Shown here piece by piece: positions 1 through 9,689 of a stretch of 38,273 bases of DNA. The notes beneath the pieces were generated by a model. It was not told where the DNA came from. It was given only the letters and a program-made list of their open reading frames with translations, and did no database searches. This DNA is from Oopsacas minuta (lineage: Eukaryota; Porifera; Hexactinellida; Lyssacinosida; Leucopsacidae), in contig JAKMXF010000325.1 of NCBI GenBank assembly GCA_024704765.1, positions 1 through 38,273 on the forward strand, given 5' to 3'. The translations under genes were made by a program, and so were the position numbers. Numbering within the stretch: the first letter of the stretch is position 1; each line of letters opens with the position of its first letter.

Positions 1-99
1 ATACTTTATTCACTCTACTGAGTAGACGAAATAAATAATTTCACAAAGCTGGTGGGGGGGTATGCATACCCCCCATACCCCCCCCTAGATCCGCCACTG
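1..99. mobile_element. Terminal part of a hAT-like element, cut by the window edge
   Basis: The sequence ends with runs of C followed by a terminus that reads, on the minus strand, CAGTGGCGGATCTAGGGG. That wording is typical of non-autonomous hAT-type element ends. A G-run/C-run palindrome centred on TATGCATA (about 53-76) lies just inside it. The other end is outside the window, so the 8-bp target duplication cannot be checked. The class call rests only on the end motif. Confidence 0.4.
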
Positions 100-1254
100 G
101 AATTTTTTGATAAGATTTATAATTAGGACAGCTCTTTGATTATTATTCATATTATATGGCAAAACTCGAGCAAATTATGCAAGTTGTCGGTAGTGATATA
201 GTAATATTCTTCTATAATTGTATATATTAATAAATGATTAGAAATAGGCTAAAATTTGAATATCTACCATTAAGGCATTAGATGATGCTATTCCTATCCT
301 ATTTACGATTCTCTGAATGCTCTTAGCAGTTCCTCAATCAATCCTGGACATACATACATACATGGACATAAACAATGAGTTTTATATTACAGTAGAACCT
401 CTGGGATCCAAGGAGTGTCCTCCGGATTGTGCTCGGATTTTAGAATTTGCTCCGATCTCAGAAATAACATGCATTTTGTATATAATCTAATATATTTTGT
501 GATGCATTACAATTGGCGAATCTAAGTGACAAGGCGCTCGTCGTTGCGTGATGCTCCAAATATAAAGGATCGTCTTTTGAGACAATTTTCGATCTGATCA
601 CGATCACGATCCCAATCGAACGATCTTTGTTCGAAACATACTAATTACCTATCTACTACTTTGTCGTATCATAAATAGATAAACTCATTGGAGCTCATTC
701 TAAGTAACATATATATAGATTACACAAATTTCCGAAAAATAACTAATAATTGATACAAGTCATTTAGTCCAAATCGGTATTTCTACCCCCCCTAATGCAC
801 CCAAAAAATTCAACTTTTAGAAAGGAGGAAAGATAATTCAGAAAGGCAAAATAAACCAACCTCCAAAACACCAGGTTTCGAATGTATGAGGAAAGTACGG
901 CAAAGAAACTACTATTTACATGATTCATGTTAGCTGAAGTAAATCAACAGCTAATTTTCTTGATGCTTTTGCTCGCTACGCGAACTATTTTGAGAATTTC
1001 ATAATACTCGAGACACGGAATGCCCAGATGTGGGGAGATTTTTAACAACATAATGGCCTTTTAACCTAAGATATTACGTTATTTCGAACTGGGAATAGTT
1101 GGATGACATGACTTGTGTTGATTATTACTTATCAGTAATAAATTAACTCGAGCCAATAGGCGCGAATTCGATATTATCGAGAATACTAAATTACATACCA
1201 AATTTAATAGACTTGAAGTAATCTATGGTACATGAAAATATGGCAAATGAACAG
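100..1254. other. Intergenic, no gene recognised
   Basis: AT-rich sequence with stops in all frames and no credible ORF. At about 385-400 there is a single TACAGTAGAACCTCT end, a motif also present at 37,210, suggesting a decayed pogo-like MITE terminus. A short TCGCTACGCGA motif near 973 recurs in the 25.9-26.6 kb repeats. Confidence 0.5.
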
Positions 1255-1600
1255 GCGAGGTGCATGCAAAATTCCAAATTCGTATGTGCATTGGTCCAAA
1301 ATGTATAAGTTTAGGTTGGTAAAAAAAGATCAAAAACAGTATTAGTCCAGATTTTTGGAGATTGAATGCATGCACTGACGAGGAAATTTCGTCGCGGGGA
1401 AATATAGTCATTTACTTTTGTTGTTTTGAGTTTAAATACTCTCAGCAACTCACAGCCTGCTCCAGATCCAACTCACGCAAACATCACCAAAAATTTGGAC
1501 TAATATCGATTTTGGTATTTGCACTAACGCAAACATATGAAATTTGGACTAATGCATACATACGAATTTGGACCAACGACGCGACCCCGAACAGGCTATA
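1255..1600 (+). repeat. Dispersed repeat with ATTAGTCCAAAT motifs, copy A
   Basis: Contains repeated words such as TTTGGACTAAT and TTGCACTAACGCAAACATA, plus a TTTCGTCGCGGGGAAAT box. The block from about 1,340 to 1,590 matches 22,140-22,410 in reverse complement, including the CTCAGCAACTCACAGCCTGC segment. The left part (1,255-1,345) partly folds onto the right part, as in a MITE with inverted termini. No coding potential is seen; the short ORFs here are incidental. The family is not recognised. Confidence 0.65.
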
Positions 1601-2037
1601 GTTAGGTAGGCTGTGGTTTAATACGTATTATACAACTTAAATATAATGCGATCGGAGTGCAATCATAAATTTTTAGTGTAGCTCCTATAGGGAGATGTCA
1701 TAATGGCATTAACGATGTACTACGGTCGTACTGAATCTAGCTGTCCGATTAACATGAAACTAGGTATACATATACATTTTGGCTCGGAGATTGCACATCT
1801 AGTATGAGTCTTATCTAAAGTGAAATTTCACACCTCTTTTGTGATTACACATATTTACGTATATTTGAAAGTGATGCTAGAAATTTCGTTTTGACAGTTA
1901 GTCATGGATAATAAAGTATGTAGATTCCAATTGTGACATTTTCAAATCCACATCATATTTTCACACCTTTTTTAAATATTTCGAAATCATGCTAGCATTT
2001 AGTTTCAATGGCATGGTTAGTTAGGGGGGAATTAGAT
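1601..2037. other. Intergenic, no gene recognised
   Basis: AT-rich, with no ORF of note, no known repeat end and no RNA gene seen. Confidence 0.4.
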
Positions 2038-2133
2038 GACGATGTGTCCGAATAGTCCTCAAATCTATATGATTAAGATTAATTATTGAGAATCTTAATC
2101 ATATAGATTGGAGGGGTAATCGGACACATCGTC
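2038..2133. repeat. Hairpin (foldback) with 43-nt arms
   Basis: The arms 2038-2080 and 2091-2133 are reverse complements apart from a few mismatches in the middle (about 2051-2061), around a 10-nt loop AATTATTGAG. Both outer ends read GACGATGTGTCCG when read inward. It could be a small MITE or a stem-loop. The flanking CATTTCGTCGCC words resemble the TTTCGTCGCG box of the ATTAGTCC repeat family. Confidence 0.8.
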
Positions 2134-2909
2134 GCCTGGACATTTCGTCGCCGAACATTCATCGCTTCACAGTCTACATCCGCCCTCTCGAATGACCGTT
2201 AACTCAAACATTTGGAACAGATTTTGATTTGAACTAAAGGTCGATATACTGGATGTTGAGTGCATGATAACCATCATTCATATACTATAATATATTTCGA
2301 GATTGGAAGAATCAATGTTGAATGAAAACAGATGAGAGATAAATTAGTAGGCCAATACGTATTAAGTATGAATAAATGATTTTGTAATGTAAACTATTCC
2401 TCTTAGAATTAAAAGTTGCAAGTTATCACTCGCAAATATGAGAGAGTTTCTCTATTATCGTAGTTAGCGGCAATACTTAAAATTCTTTCATTTCTCGCTG
2501 CATTAAGATTTGGTACTACTTTGAATGTACTGTCTGCGAACCAATTGCTCGAATCTCGCAAAGTGAGAGCATTTGTGTGTACCAAAATTCATATTATGTG
2601 ACATCGCCAATCCCGGAATGAAATAATAAAAATGATTGTCCTTTCAATGTTGTGTTGTTCTGAATTTTTCAGGACTAGTTATACCTTTGTCGACATTGAA
2701 ATATTAAAATCTTCTCTACCAGATGTTAAAAATAGAAATTTTTAAGCTTTTCGTAGGAGTGATCTATTAACAACAACTAAATGGACAAATGGACGTATTC
2801 CTCAAAGCGGATGTTGACAGTAATATACGACGAGGATGGGATGGCATTCACACATGTGAGTATAATCTGGGCTAGCCCAGAATATACCCGGTATATTCTG
2901 TCCTAGTAC
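2134..2909. other. Intergenic, no gene recognised
   Basis: No ORF, RNA gene or transposon end could be supported. The stretch from about 2,860 is GGTATATTCTG-rich and resembles the outer part of the following foldback. Confidence 0.4.
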
Positions 2910-3261
2910 AGATTATATCTTCGGTATGAAGTGGGCTAGCTGAGAATATACTTGGTATAATTTAAGCTAGAACAGATTTACTCCCTGCCTACATTAGGTC
3001 ATTTGCAAGTATGAGGCGACTAGAGTCATCTATGTATTCATTAAGCACACCATAAATGATGCAAATTTGTTGCATGCAACAAGGTAATAACATGGCGCAA
3101 CATTTTGCATCGTGTATGGTGGACTTTAAGAAAACATAGATGACACCAGACGCTCACACTTTTGCACATGACGTAATAAAGGTAGGGACTATAATCTGTC
3201 TTAGCCCATATTAAACCCTGAATATTCTGAGTTAGCCCACTTCATACCCGGGGTATAATCT
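2910..3261. repeat. Imperfect foldback element, arms about 165-175 nt
   Basis: Left arm about 2910-3075 and right arm about 3095-3261 are imperfect reverse complements. Matched landmarks are AGATTATA, GGTATGAAGTGGGCTA, ACAGATT, TCATCTATGT and GATGCAAA against their complements. A small centre contains the palindrome TTGTTGCATGCAACAA (3067-3082). No ORF lies inside. It looks like a MITE-type foldback with diverged arms; termini and target duplication were not resolved. Confidence 0.7.
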
Positions 3262-4116
3262 AGGCAGGCTTGTTCAACCTTTGCAGGATATTTTGGCCTA
3301 GCCTATCATAACCCCCGAGCCGAGGGTTAAACTGGGTGGGGTTTGACCTGAGGTGCTACACAGGGCTGCACTACCAGTCTGTCGGCTGGTCAATTTTCAC
3401 CTACTTTAGTACTATCTGATTATAATACAAAATTCCTCAGAGAATTCTTTCTCCAAGGTGAAAAAATGACAAAACCACCACTGAATAGCGGAGAAAATTT
3501 AACTTTCCAAACATATATAAAATAATGATAAATAATTTTTCCGAGGCTGACCCATTTTATAGAACAAATTCTACAAACAATTCCCTGGCTAATTAATGTA
3601 TGATTAGAGCGCCATCTCTGATATTTTGACAATTTTCAGGCCTATCTAACATTAAATTATTAGAAGTTTATATTTTTGATAGACAGAATTCACTCCCTAT
3701 ACATGCGGCAAACTACAATTCATTAGCAGCCCAATATATTTGATGTCTAACACTTACGGTTGCGAACATATGATAGGTCCAAGAACTGATATTTCAAAAA
3801 ATCTTTTGTAATATAACATCAGGAATTATGTAATACCAACCCTGCTGAGAGCTAACTTAGAAATTTGAAAATTCATCAGAGGAATAAAATGTTTGCGGTA
3901 GTACCCGAAGGTTAAGAAAGACTGTTCTAAATTTATTTTGTTTTTTTGGCACTGGTACATTACCCATTGATCGCTTAAATCGATTCAACAGTTAAAAAGA
4001 TTCATCAGGATTAAAACTAATGCAGCAGATAAAGGTTTCAACTGTGCCGGGTAGCATAGCTACACTGCCTCCAGTATTATAGGACCACAAAAAGGAACTT
4101 ATGAATGATAAGAATT
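3262..4116. other. Intergenic, searched for a COMM domain without success
   Basis: This lies downstream (minus direction) of the COMMD3-like ORF. I read parts of the minus strand between about 3.4 and 4.1 kb for a tryptophan-containing COMM domain and found none. A 70-codon minus ORF at 3420-3632 has no recognisable features and is not called. Confidence 0.35.
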
Positions 4117-4473
4117 TTAACGTGTGATTTGGACAGCTAGAAGTAGTACCTTGGAATATAAGAGGTGATTATTAGAAAATAGTTCGGTGAAAATTTTATT
4201 AGTTGCTTGAGGCCACATAATTTCTTCAAAATATGAGTATAAGGATTCCTGTCCCAAAGAAGACTTAGCAGCTTGGAGAATCAACATTGAAATAATTGAA
4301 TAAGCGTATTTATCATCCGAATTTTTTATCTTGGAAATGATGTCAGGAAATGTTGATGAAAATGAAGAAAGAATAGTGGCACTTGAAGTTTGCGAGATTA
4401 GCTCCATATTATGTGTAGATTGTTTGTTCAACAATAGGGATAATTTTGCTTGAAGATCAACAGGGAAATCCAT
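4117..4473 (-). CDS. COMMD3-like N-terminal half (partial gene, exon or pseudogene)
   Basis: This is a 118-codon ORF read from the ATG at 4473; a TTG two codons upstream also opens the frame. The product has mixed, non-repetitive composition and looks alpha-helical. Its order and spacing resemble the N-terminal helical domain of COMMD3, a subunit of the Commander (COMMD-CCDC22-CCDC93) endosomal recycling complex: a segment LILQAAK, then ESLYSYFEE, then FTELFSNN, with about 70 residues before it as in the family. The C-terminal COMM domain that defines the family is not found downstream, so this is a first exon, a truncated copy or a chance resemblance. An AAG|GTACTA donor-like site follows the LLYSK codons near 4,140. 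A Tc1/mariner-type element starts about 170 bp upstream. The recognition is by eye, so the family call is tentative. Confidence 0.4.
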   Translation of the reverse strand: MDFPVDLQAKLSLLLNKQSTHNMELISQTSSATILSSFSSTFPDIISKIKNSDDKYAYSIISMLILQAAKSSLGQESLYSYFEEIMWPQATNKIFTELFSNNHLLYSKVLLLAVQITR

Positions 4474-4642
4474 CCTCAATCCAAATAGAAATTGTGGTTA
4501 CTCTATAATAAGTTGATATAAAATATGGATAATTGAAATCAACTACAATTCACTTCTTACTTATCTCTGGTTCAAAAATAGTGAAATCATATACATTTAT
4601 TATCAATCATCAATAAAGTTTATCGCTATCAACCAGGCACTA

Positions 4643-5953
4643 CAGGGTGACACATAAATACTGTTACAAATATAAAAGGGCTGAAAACAAAAACTATTGG
4701 AGCGATCGTTTTAATATTCTAAATTATGTTTAGAAATACTATAGGGTTGAAAATTAAGAAAGTGTTACTCAAATATATCGCCTTTTGCCTTAAGGCAGCT
4801 CTTCAGACGGACGATGAAGGAGTCTACACTGGCACACACATGCTCATCCGGAATCTTTGACCACTCTCTTAATAATGTACTCTTAAGAACCTCAACTGAA
4901 CGATGGGGTGTAGCGTTAACCCTCTCCTCCAATAAGGACCATATAGAGAAGTCGAGGGACTTAAGGACTGGCGAACAAGGTGGCCACTCTTCGGAGAAAT
5001 GACCCCCGCAAAATTGGTCTTGCACCACATTTGAGTGGCTTTATCTTTGTGAGCTGGGGCAGAATCTTGCTGGAATACCCATAGGTCGTTTCCAAAATGT
5101 GATTGTGCCCAACGCTTCAAAACATTCTCAAGAATTGATTCCCGATAAACCGATCGGTTGATTTTCACACCTTGGGGGATAAATATCAAAGGTGTCCGAC
5201 CAGTTGCAGTAACCCCGGCCCATACCATCACTGAAGCTGGTTTCTGCGTTCTAGAGACCCGGAAAGTAGATTCAGGCAAAGTACTCTTATCGGTGACTAA
5301 AATCCTATGATTTTGCTTGTTTAGGACCTGCTGAACAGTAAATAATTTCTCATCAGAGAAAAGGATCTGCTTGTGTCGACCATTGGTGAAACGTGAAAGC
5401 ATGGCCTTGCATCCTTCCAACTTCATACTTTTATTTTGGCTGTGAGGAGTTGTCTTTTTTCATTTTGTACGCTTTCATGCCCAAATCATTACAAACAAGC
5501 CTCCGCATCGATTCCCTGTTTGTATTTGTTTCAATGGCCATTTTTCGGATACTTCGGGCGGGATTTTGTTTAATCCGTTGAGCATCCTCTTGGTCAAAGA
5601 AATCGTCCGTGCAGTACGTGGACGTCCAGATCGTGGTTGGTCTAACACGTTCCCTGTATCAGCAAACCGTGACAAGGTCTGCGAAATAAACATCCTATTG
5701 TAACTGAGCAAAGAGGCAATTTCACTTCTGCATTTTCCGGCATTGAATAACTCAATAACAGCTGAACGACGAGTCTCCATTACAAAATGTTGAAATTATA
5801 AAACTTTTAAGTGAGATATAGCTGGTGTGATTTATTGAGATAAAATAGATATGTAGTACAATAAATTGGATAAGTTTCAACGCTATTGAATTATATTCAT
5901 CTACAATATGGTAGTTTTATAAGTTGTAACAGTATTTATGTCACTTGGACATG
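4643..5953 (-). mobile_element. Tc1/mariner-superfamily transposon, degenerate (D,D~37D type)
   Basis: The element is about 1.3 kb, bounded by inverted repeats that share GTGACAtAAATACTGTTACAA (4647-4669 and, inverted, 5925-5945), with a TA at each edge (4641-4642 and 5954-5955). It carries a broken transposase gene on the minus strand. The end sequences differ by a few bases and small gaps outside the shared core, so the exact outer edges are uncertain by several bases. Terminal structure, TA duplication and the transposase motifs agree on the superfamily. Confidence 0.85.
4765..5780 (-). pseudogene. Tc1/mariner-type transposase pseudogene
   Basis: The transposase would cut and paste the surrounding element. 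It reads in pieces. 5780-5475 encodes the helix-turn-helix DNA-binding region ending in a GRPRTART hook motif. 5426-4869 encodes the first catalytic Asp (FSDEKLF) and the second (QQDSAPAH). 5028-4765 continues in another frame with WPPCSP and the third Asp in LDFSIW. The spacing between the second and third Asp is about 37 residues, as in D,D37D (maT-like) groups rather than D,D34D mariner or D,D34E Tc1. At least three frame breaks are needed: near 5,600, around an A-run near 5,455, and near 5,000. The usual SPDLNPLD box is degraded to SPVLKSLD. The gene is dead. It lies about 300 bp upstream of the COMMD3-like ORF, on the same strand. Confidence 0.85.
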
Positions 5954-5955
5954 TA

Positions 5956-6208
5956 TCATGGATGTGTTGATGCCGTTAATTTGTAGAGTTTGGAAAAACT
6001 GTGTTTAGCATCAATTATAGATTCTAATATGCAACAATGGTAGGATCGGAATATGTTCTTCACTATGTTCAATCAGTATTACCCAATCCACCCACCCAGA
6101 CTAACTTTGGAGTATATAATAGATTATAATTGACAATTCCAAGGTAAATTACGAACAAATCAGCAGTTCAACAATCACAAAAACAACTTTAAAACACCAA
6201 TAAAAGCA
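5956..6208. other. Intergenic, no gene recognised
   Basis: AT-rich, with no ORF or repeat end seen between the transposon and the minisatellite. Confidence 0.35.
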
Positions 6209-6335
6209 GTATACATCTAGTTGAGAATCAATAAGGGTAAATACAAATCTAGCTAATCTTCAATGAGGGTAAATACACATCGAGTTGATCTTCAATGAGG
6301 GCAAATACACAAGTAATTAATCTTCAATAATTGTA
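6209..6335. repeat. 32-bp minisatellite, about 4 copies
   Basis: The unit is close to AATACACATCTAGTTGATC followed by TTCAATGAGGGTA. Copies begin at about 6209, 6240, 6272 and 6304, giving an exact 32-bp period for the last three. Copies differ by several substitutions, and the last one decays at its 3' end. No coding content. Confidence 0.8.
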
Positions 6336-6718
6336 ATGTTTCCAAGAAATGTTGTATTTGATCAGCATTCGAGTCTTGATCACTAAACATTTCCGACAAG
6401 CGTACTTAAATAATTTGTCAATGAAATTGGACCCTCTACAGATGAAAATATGAAAGAAAACAATATAGAATTTTTGATCATTGTAGTTCTCTTTAACTCT
6501 CTAGTATTAGAGAATAGGTAGAATGAGTCCTCTCTAATTCTCCACCAGTGGGCAATGGGCTCCGAAGCAGATAGTTACAATATTCGAAGTTGAATAACAA
6601 TTACAAGATATTTATGAATAAGTGAGCAATTAGATAACTCGGATAATTAGAGAAGATCCTTGTTATATGGAAGTCGTTGCCAGACATTTTCTATAGAGTC
6701 CGAAGTGATGTTCTAAAA
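6336..6718. other. Intergenic, no gene recognised
   Basis: Low-complexity AT-rich sequence; no gene, RNA or transposon end supported. Confidence 0.35.
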
Positions 6719-7079
6719 CAGAGGTTCCCAACTGTTTTCACCCGTGGACCCAATACCAATTTTAAGACATTCTGTGGATAGAGTGTAATACAAATTCTGA
6801 GAAGCTGTAGACCAGTGTTCTCGCCAGGATTATGCAATAGGGGGGTGCGTCGTACACACTCTGTGCACATACGCGTAAAAATACAACCTTAAGGAAAAAG
6901 AAGATGATGGCCCGTTTTTTGGGTGAATATATAACATTGTTTATCCATGATAGAGGGGTACACTATGTCTATTTAGGCACGATAGGGGGGTGCATAATCA
7001 CAATAAGGGGTGGCTGCGCCCCCCCAAAAGGCCTAGCGAGAACACTGCTGTAGACCACCAAGGGGTTTGGGAACCTCAG
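6719..7079. mobile_element. Non-autonomous hAT element (outer), interrupted by a second one
   Basis: The termini are CAGAGGTTCCCAA (6719) and the inverted CTGAGGTTCCCAA (ending 7079), a hAT-type MITE signature. Candidate 8-bp target duplications are TTCTAAAA (6711-6718) and TTCTAAGG (7080-7087), matching at six of eight positions, so this is an older insertion. Removing the inner element leaves about 118 bp of its own sequence. No coding capacity. Confidence 0.75.
6813..7047. mobile_element. Non-autonomous hAT element (inner, nested), 235 bp
   Basis: The termini are CAGTGTTCTCGCCAGG at the left and the inverted CAGTGTTCTCGCTAGG at the right. It is flanked by a perfect 8-bp target duplication CTGTAGAC (6805-6812 and 7048-7055), which fixes the boundaries exactly and is the hAT hallmark. 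G-runs and C-runs sit just inside each end. It carries no ORF, so it must have been moved in trans. It inserted into the outer hAT MITE and is therefore younger. Confidence 0.9.
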
Positions 7080-7087
7080 TTCTAAGG

Positions 7088-8655
7088 GGTCGTTTTGAAT
7101 TTTGCAAGTTGGCAAGGATGTGATATGGCATTCTCTTGTCAGTCTATGAATTTGACAATGAAATACAGGTTGAATCTAGTTCAAGCGTGAAAGCTTACGG
7201 TGTAAATTTTCCAAATTTACCTAGGCTTTGAAATCACTGAAAATTTGATGATATAGATCAAATTTTCAATGGTTTAACCCTAGTAGGCTATATCCATAAG
7301 ATATTTATTTGAATATCCGGGGAAAACAAAAAGATTTATGAATAATTCACTAATTCATGAATTAGTCAATGGAAATTTTCGGAGATTACACAAAATCGCA
7401 GAATCGCTCAATTAGAAATTATTAGTATATTATTTATAGCTATATGCCATTAGTAAGTATATACAATATTATAATTGGCTCCACTCTAACATAGCATAGT
7501 AATCGTTTGTAAGTCGATCTGATTTCGAGGAATATTCCACTGGAAATCCCTGGATTTGCTCGGAATGCTGATAGTTCATAGCTAATTAGTATTTCACTCT
7601 TTTGTTAACACACTGTCTATTTCTCACAGATATAATAAACAGTAGACATAACTCAACAACTTACTAAATATAATAAGACATGGCTACTATATATACGGCT
7701 AGCTAAGCAAAGAATTGACAAAATTATATCCACAGTGTAGAATTATATGGTAATAGGTGAAAATTTGACTTCGCAATTTACCAAAACTAATGTGCATTCG
7801 ATTCTACACTATTTCAAACCTAGAATATGCTGTTATTAGTTACCTAATGAACTTATAACTTGTCTAACCAAAGCCTCAAAATTGGGCTAAAATTTGAAAT
7901 TTGAAAACCTGATAACCACAAATATTTATTCTTCTAATACCCCTGCGATATTTCAACATTCCAGGATTTTTAGTAATTCAATGGCATTTATCAGTATTAT
8001 TATGCATTATGGGATTAATTTTGACTCATTTGAAAACAAATTAAATATTTAATTTTTCATTCTCAAGCATTTATTGCCGTCTATTTTTATCCGTATTTCA
8101 GCTTCTTGACCTACATTTTAGGTCCCCGATCTTACAATGGAAATAATTGCGAGTTGAATAGTCGACAATTTCGCATAGTATATCTTTCTAAATTTCATTC
8201 TCAATAATTCTAGACCCGCCCAAAGGCGCCCACTTATACTTTTTTTGACATTGAGTGTATGGGGCACACCAATTCGGATGAAATGTATTATTAGAAAAAT
8301 TTTAATTTTCATTATAAAATTTTATAATTACTCTATTTCTAATTCATTAGTATCATTTTATGAAATATCCAATGCAGAATTGAATTCAGTATATGCATTG
8401 TTATTCAATTTTATCAATAAATAGGGCTGGCTGATATAAAACACTCAAATTTTAGAACTCCATTATTTTTGAAGCATAATTGTTAATTAAATCAAATACC
8501 ACAAATTACGTCATCGTTCCATTTTCTGAAGTGTAACTAAATTATGGTATCATTTTTGAAATCTACAAAGTCAATTTACTTTATATGACAACATTTTAAC
8601 AAATTTCTTCAGTGTAAGTACCTATTACCCCATAATCGCCATTTTGCCACACTGT
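7088..8655. other. Intergenic, 1.6 kb without a recognised gene
   Basis: AT-rich with frequent stops; only chance ORFs, such as a 64-codon minus ORF at 8118-8312 with no family features. No RNA gene, repeat end or regulatory signature could be supported. Confidence 0.4.
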
Positions 8656-9364
8656 GCCATTGAATATATTCTATTTGATCATGAAGAATTGCAGTTATCA
8701 CTAGAAATTCAACTGTAAATAGGATTCTACACACGGCGAAGACATCTAGAATACTTTTGAACTTGCTTTCCAAGTTATTTTAACCACAATGGCGCAATCA
8801 AAGTTCATGCCCATATACGGTAATTTTTTCATATTTATCAATTTATTCAGAATTTCTCAAAACTTAAACTAGTCCTTTTTATCAAAATACCTTCCACTTG
8901 TTAAGTGTTAGTTTAAGTAATCAAAAGATGATCTTCATTTTCATAATCACTCATTAAATAATCATTTTAGTGATATTCGCAGTAATAACAACATTAGAAT
9001 ATCAATCCTAGAAAATCGAAGAAATTCCATCAAACAATGTATCCGAACACAAAATAGGTCATAATTGTTAACCATTTTTATAAATTTATTTAATACGGTC
9101 TTTTTATTGTGTTTTTGTGCTAAGTTAATACGTATCATGATTCATTTCATGGGATTTGTGGGTTTTTGATAATATCGGTATATATTAGTAGAATAACTAC
9201 CATTATTGAAGGTGAACTTTGATTGCGTCATTGTGGTTAAAATAACTTGGAAAGCAGGTCCAAAAGTATTCTAGATGTCTTCACCGTATGTAGAATCCTA
9301 TTTACAGTTGAATTTCTAATGATAACTGCAATTCTTCATGATCAAACAGAATATATTCAATGGC
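8656..9364. mobile_element. Foldback element with 151-nt terminal inverted repeats
   Basis: The arms 8656-8806 and 9214-9364 are exactly the same length and about 95% identical in inverted orientation, without indels. The outer ends read GCCATTGAATATATTCT and the inner ends GCAATCAAAGTTC. The 407-bp centre has no ORF. No clear target duplication was found next to the arms, so whether the arms are true element termini is open. It could be a foldback DNA transposon, a MITE with long arms, or the product of an inverted duplication. Confidence 0.8.
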
Positions 9365-9476
9365 CTGGATATTATTTTGGCAGTTCTTTGCTTAGCTAGC
9401 CGTGTATAAAGTAGGCCATGGGTAGGCTATGCCGGAGCTGCAAGTAAACTAGAACGTCGGCGTTGTATCGTCCGCC

Positions 9477-9659
9477 TCAGGCTGTCCAGTTTGGGTACTT
9501 TAGCAGTAATACACTCTGATGCTGTTTGCAAACTCTCGCCCACCTTGTGGTGGCGCTATCCTGGGACTCCCGTGCTTTCCTCTTCATGTCTGCCTTCGCT
9601 TCACAACAGCCCGCTGCCTGCTCATCAGGCTCATGGGAGTGCTCTTTCGTGCTATCCAA
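9477..9659 (-). pseudogene. Possible FLYWCH/MULE-type transposase fragment (GC-richer)
   Basis: A 60-codon minus ORF encodes HSHEPDEQAAG followed by an Ala/Lys/Arg-rich helix, MKRKARESQDS. That resembles the linker just after the FLYWCH zinc finger in MULE-like proteins, where a histidine-containing box precedes a basic helix; compare CKNRARNSQDNLRK in the copy near 24.0 kb. Base composition is clearly GC-richer than the surroundings, so it may be a recent or foreign insertion. No FLYWCH finger or MULE catalytic region is found next to it. The plus-strand ORF over the same bases is treated as a shadow. The call is weak. Confidence 0.25.
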
Positions 9660-9689
9660 TTGAAAGAATTTTCCGTGTGCAGAAATAAT

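Noticed and set aside
3420-3632. Minus-strand 70-codon ORF as the missing COMM domain of the COMMD3-like gene
   Set aside because: No conserved COMM pattern could be aligned, and it has no splice context that links it to 4117-4473.
5393-5581. Plus-strand ORF opposite the Tc1/mariner-type transposase
   Set aside because: Antisense shadow; the conserved DNA-binding and catalytic motifs are on the minus strand.
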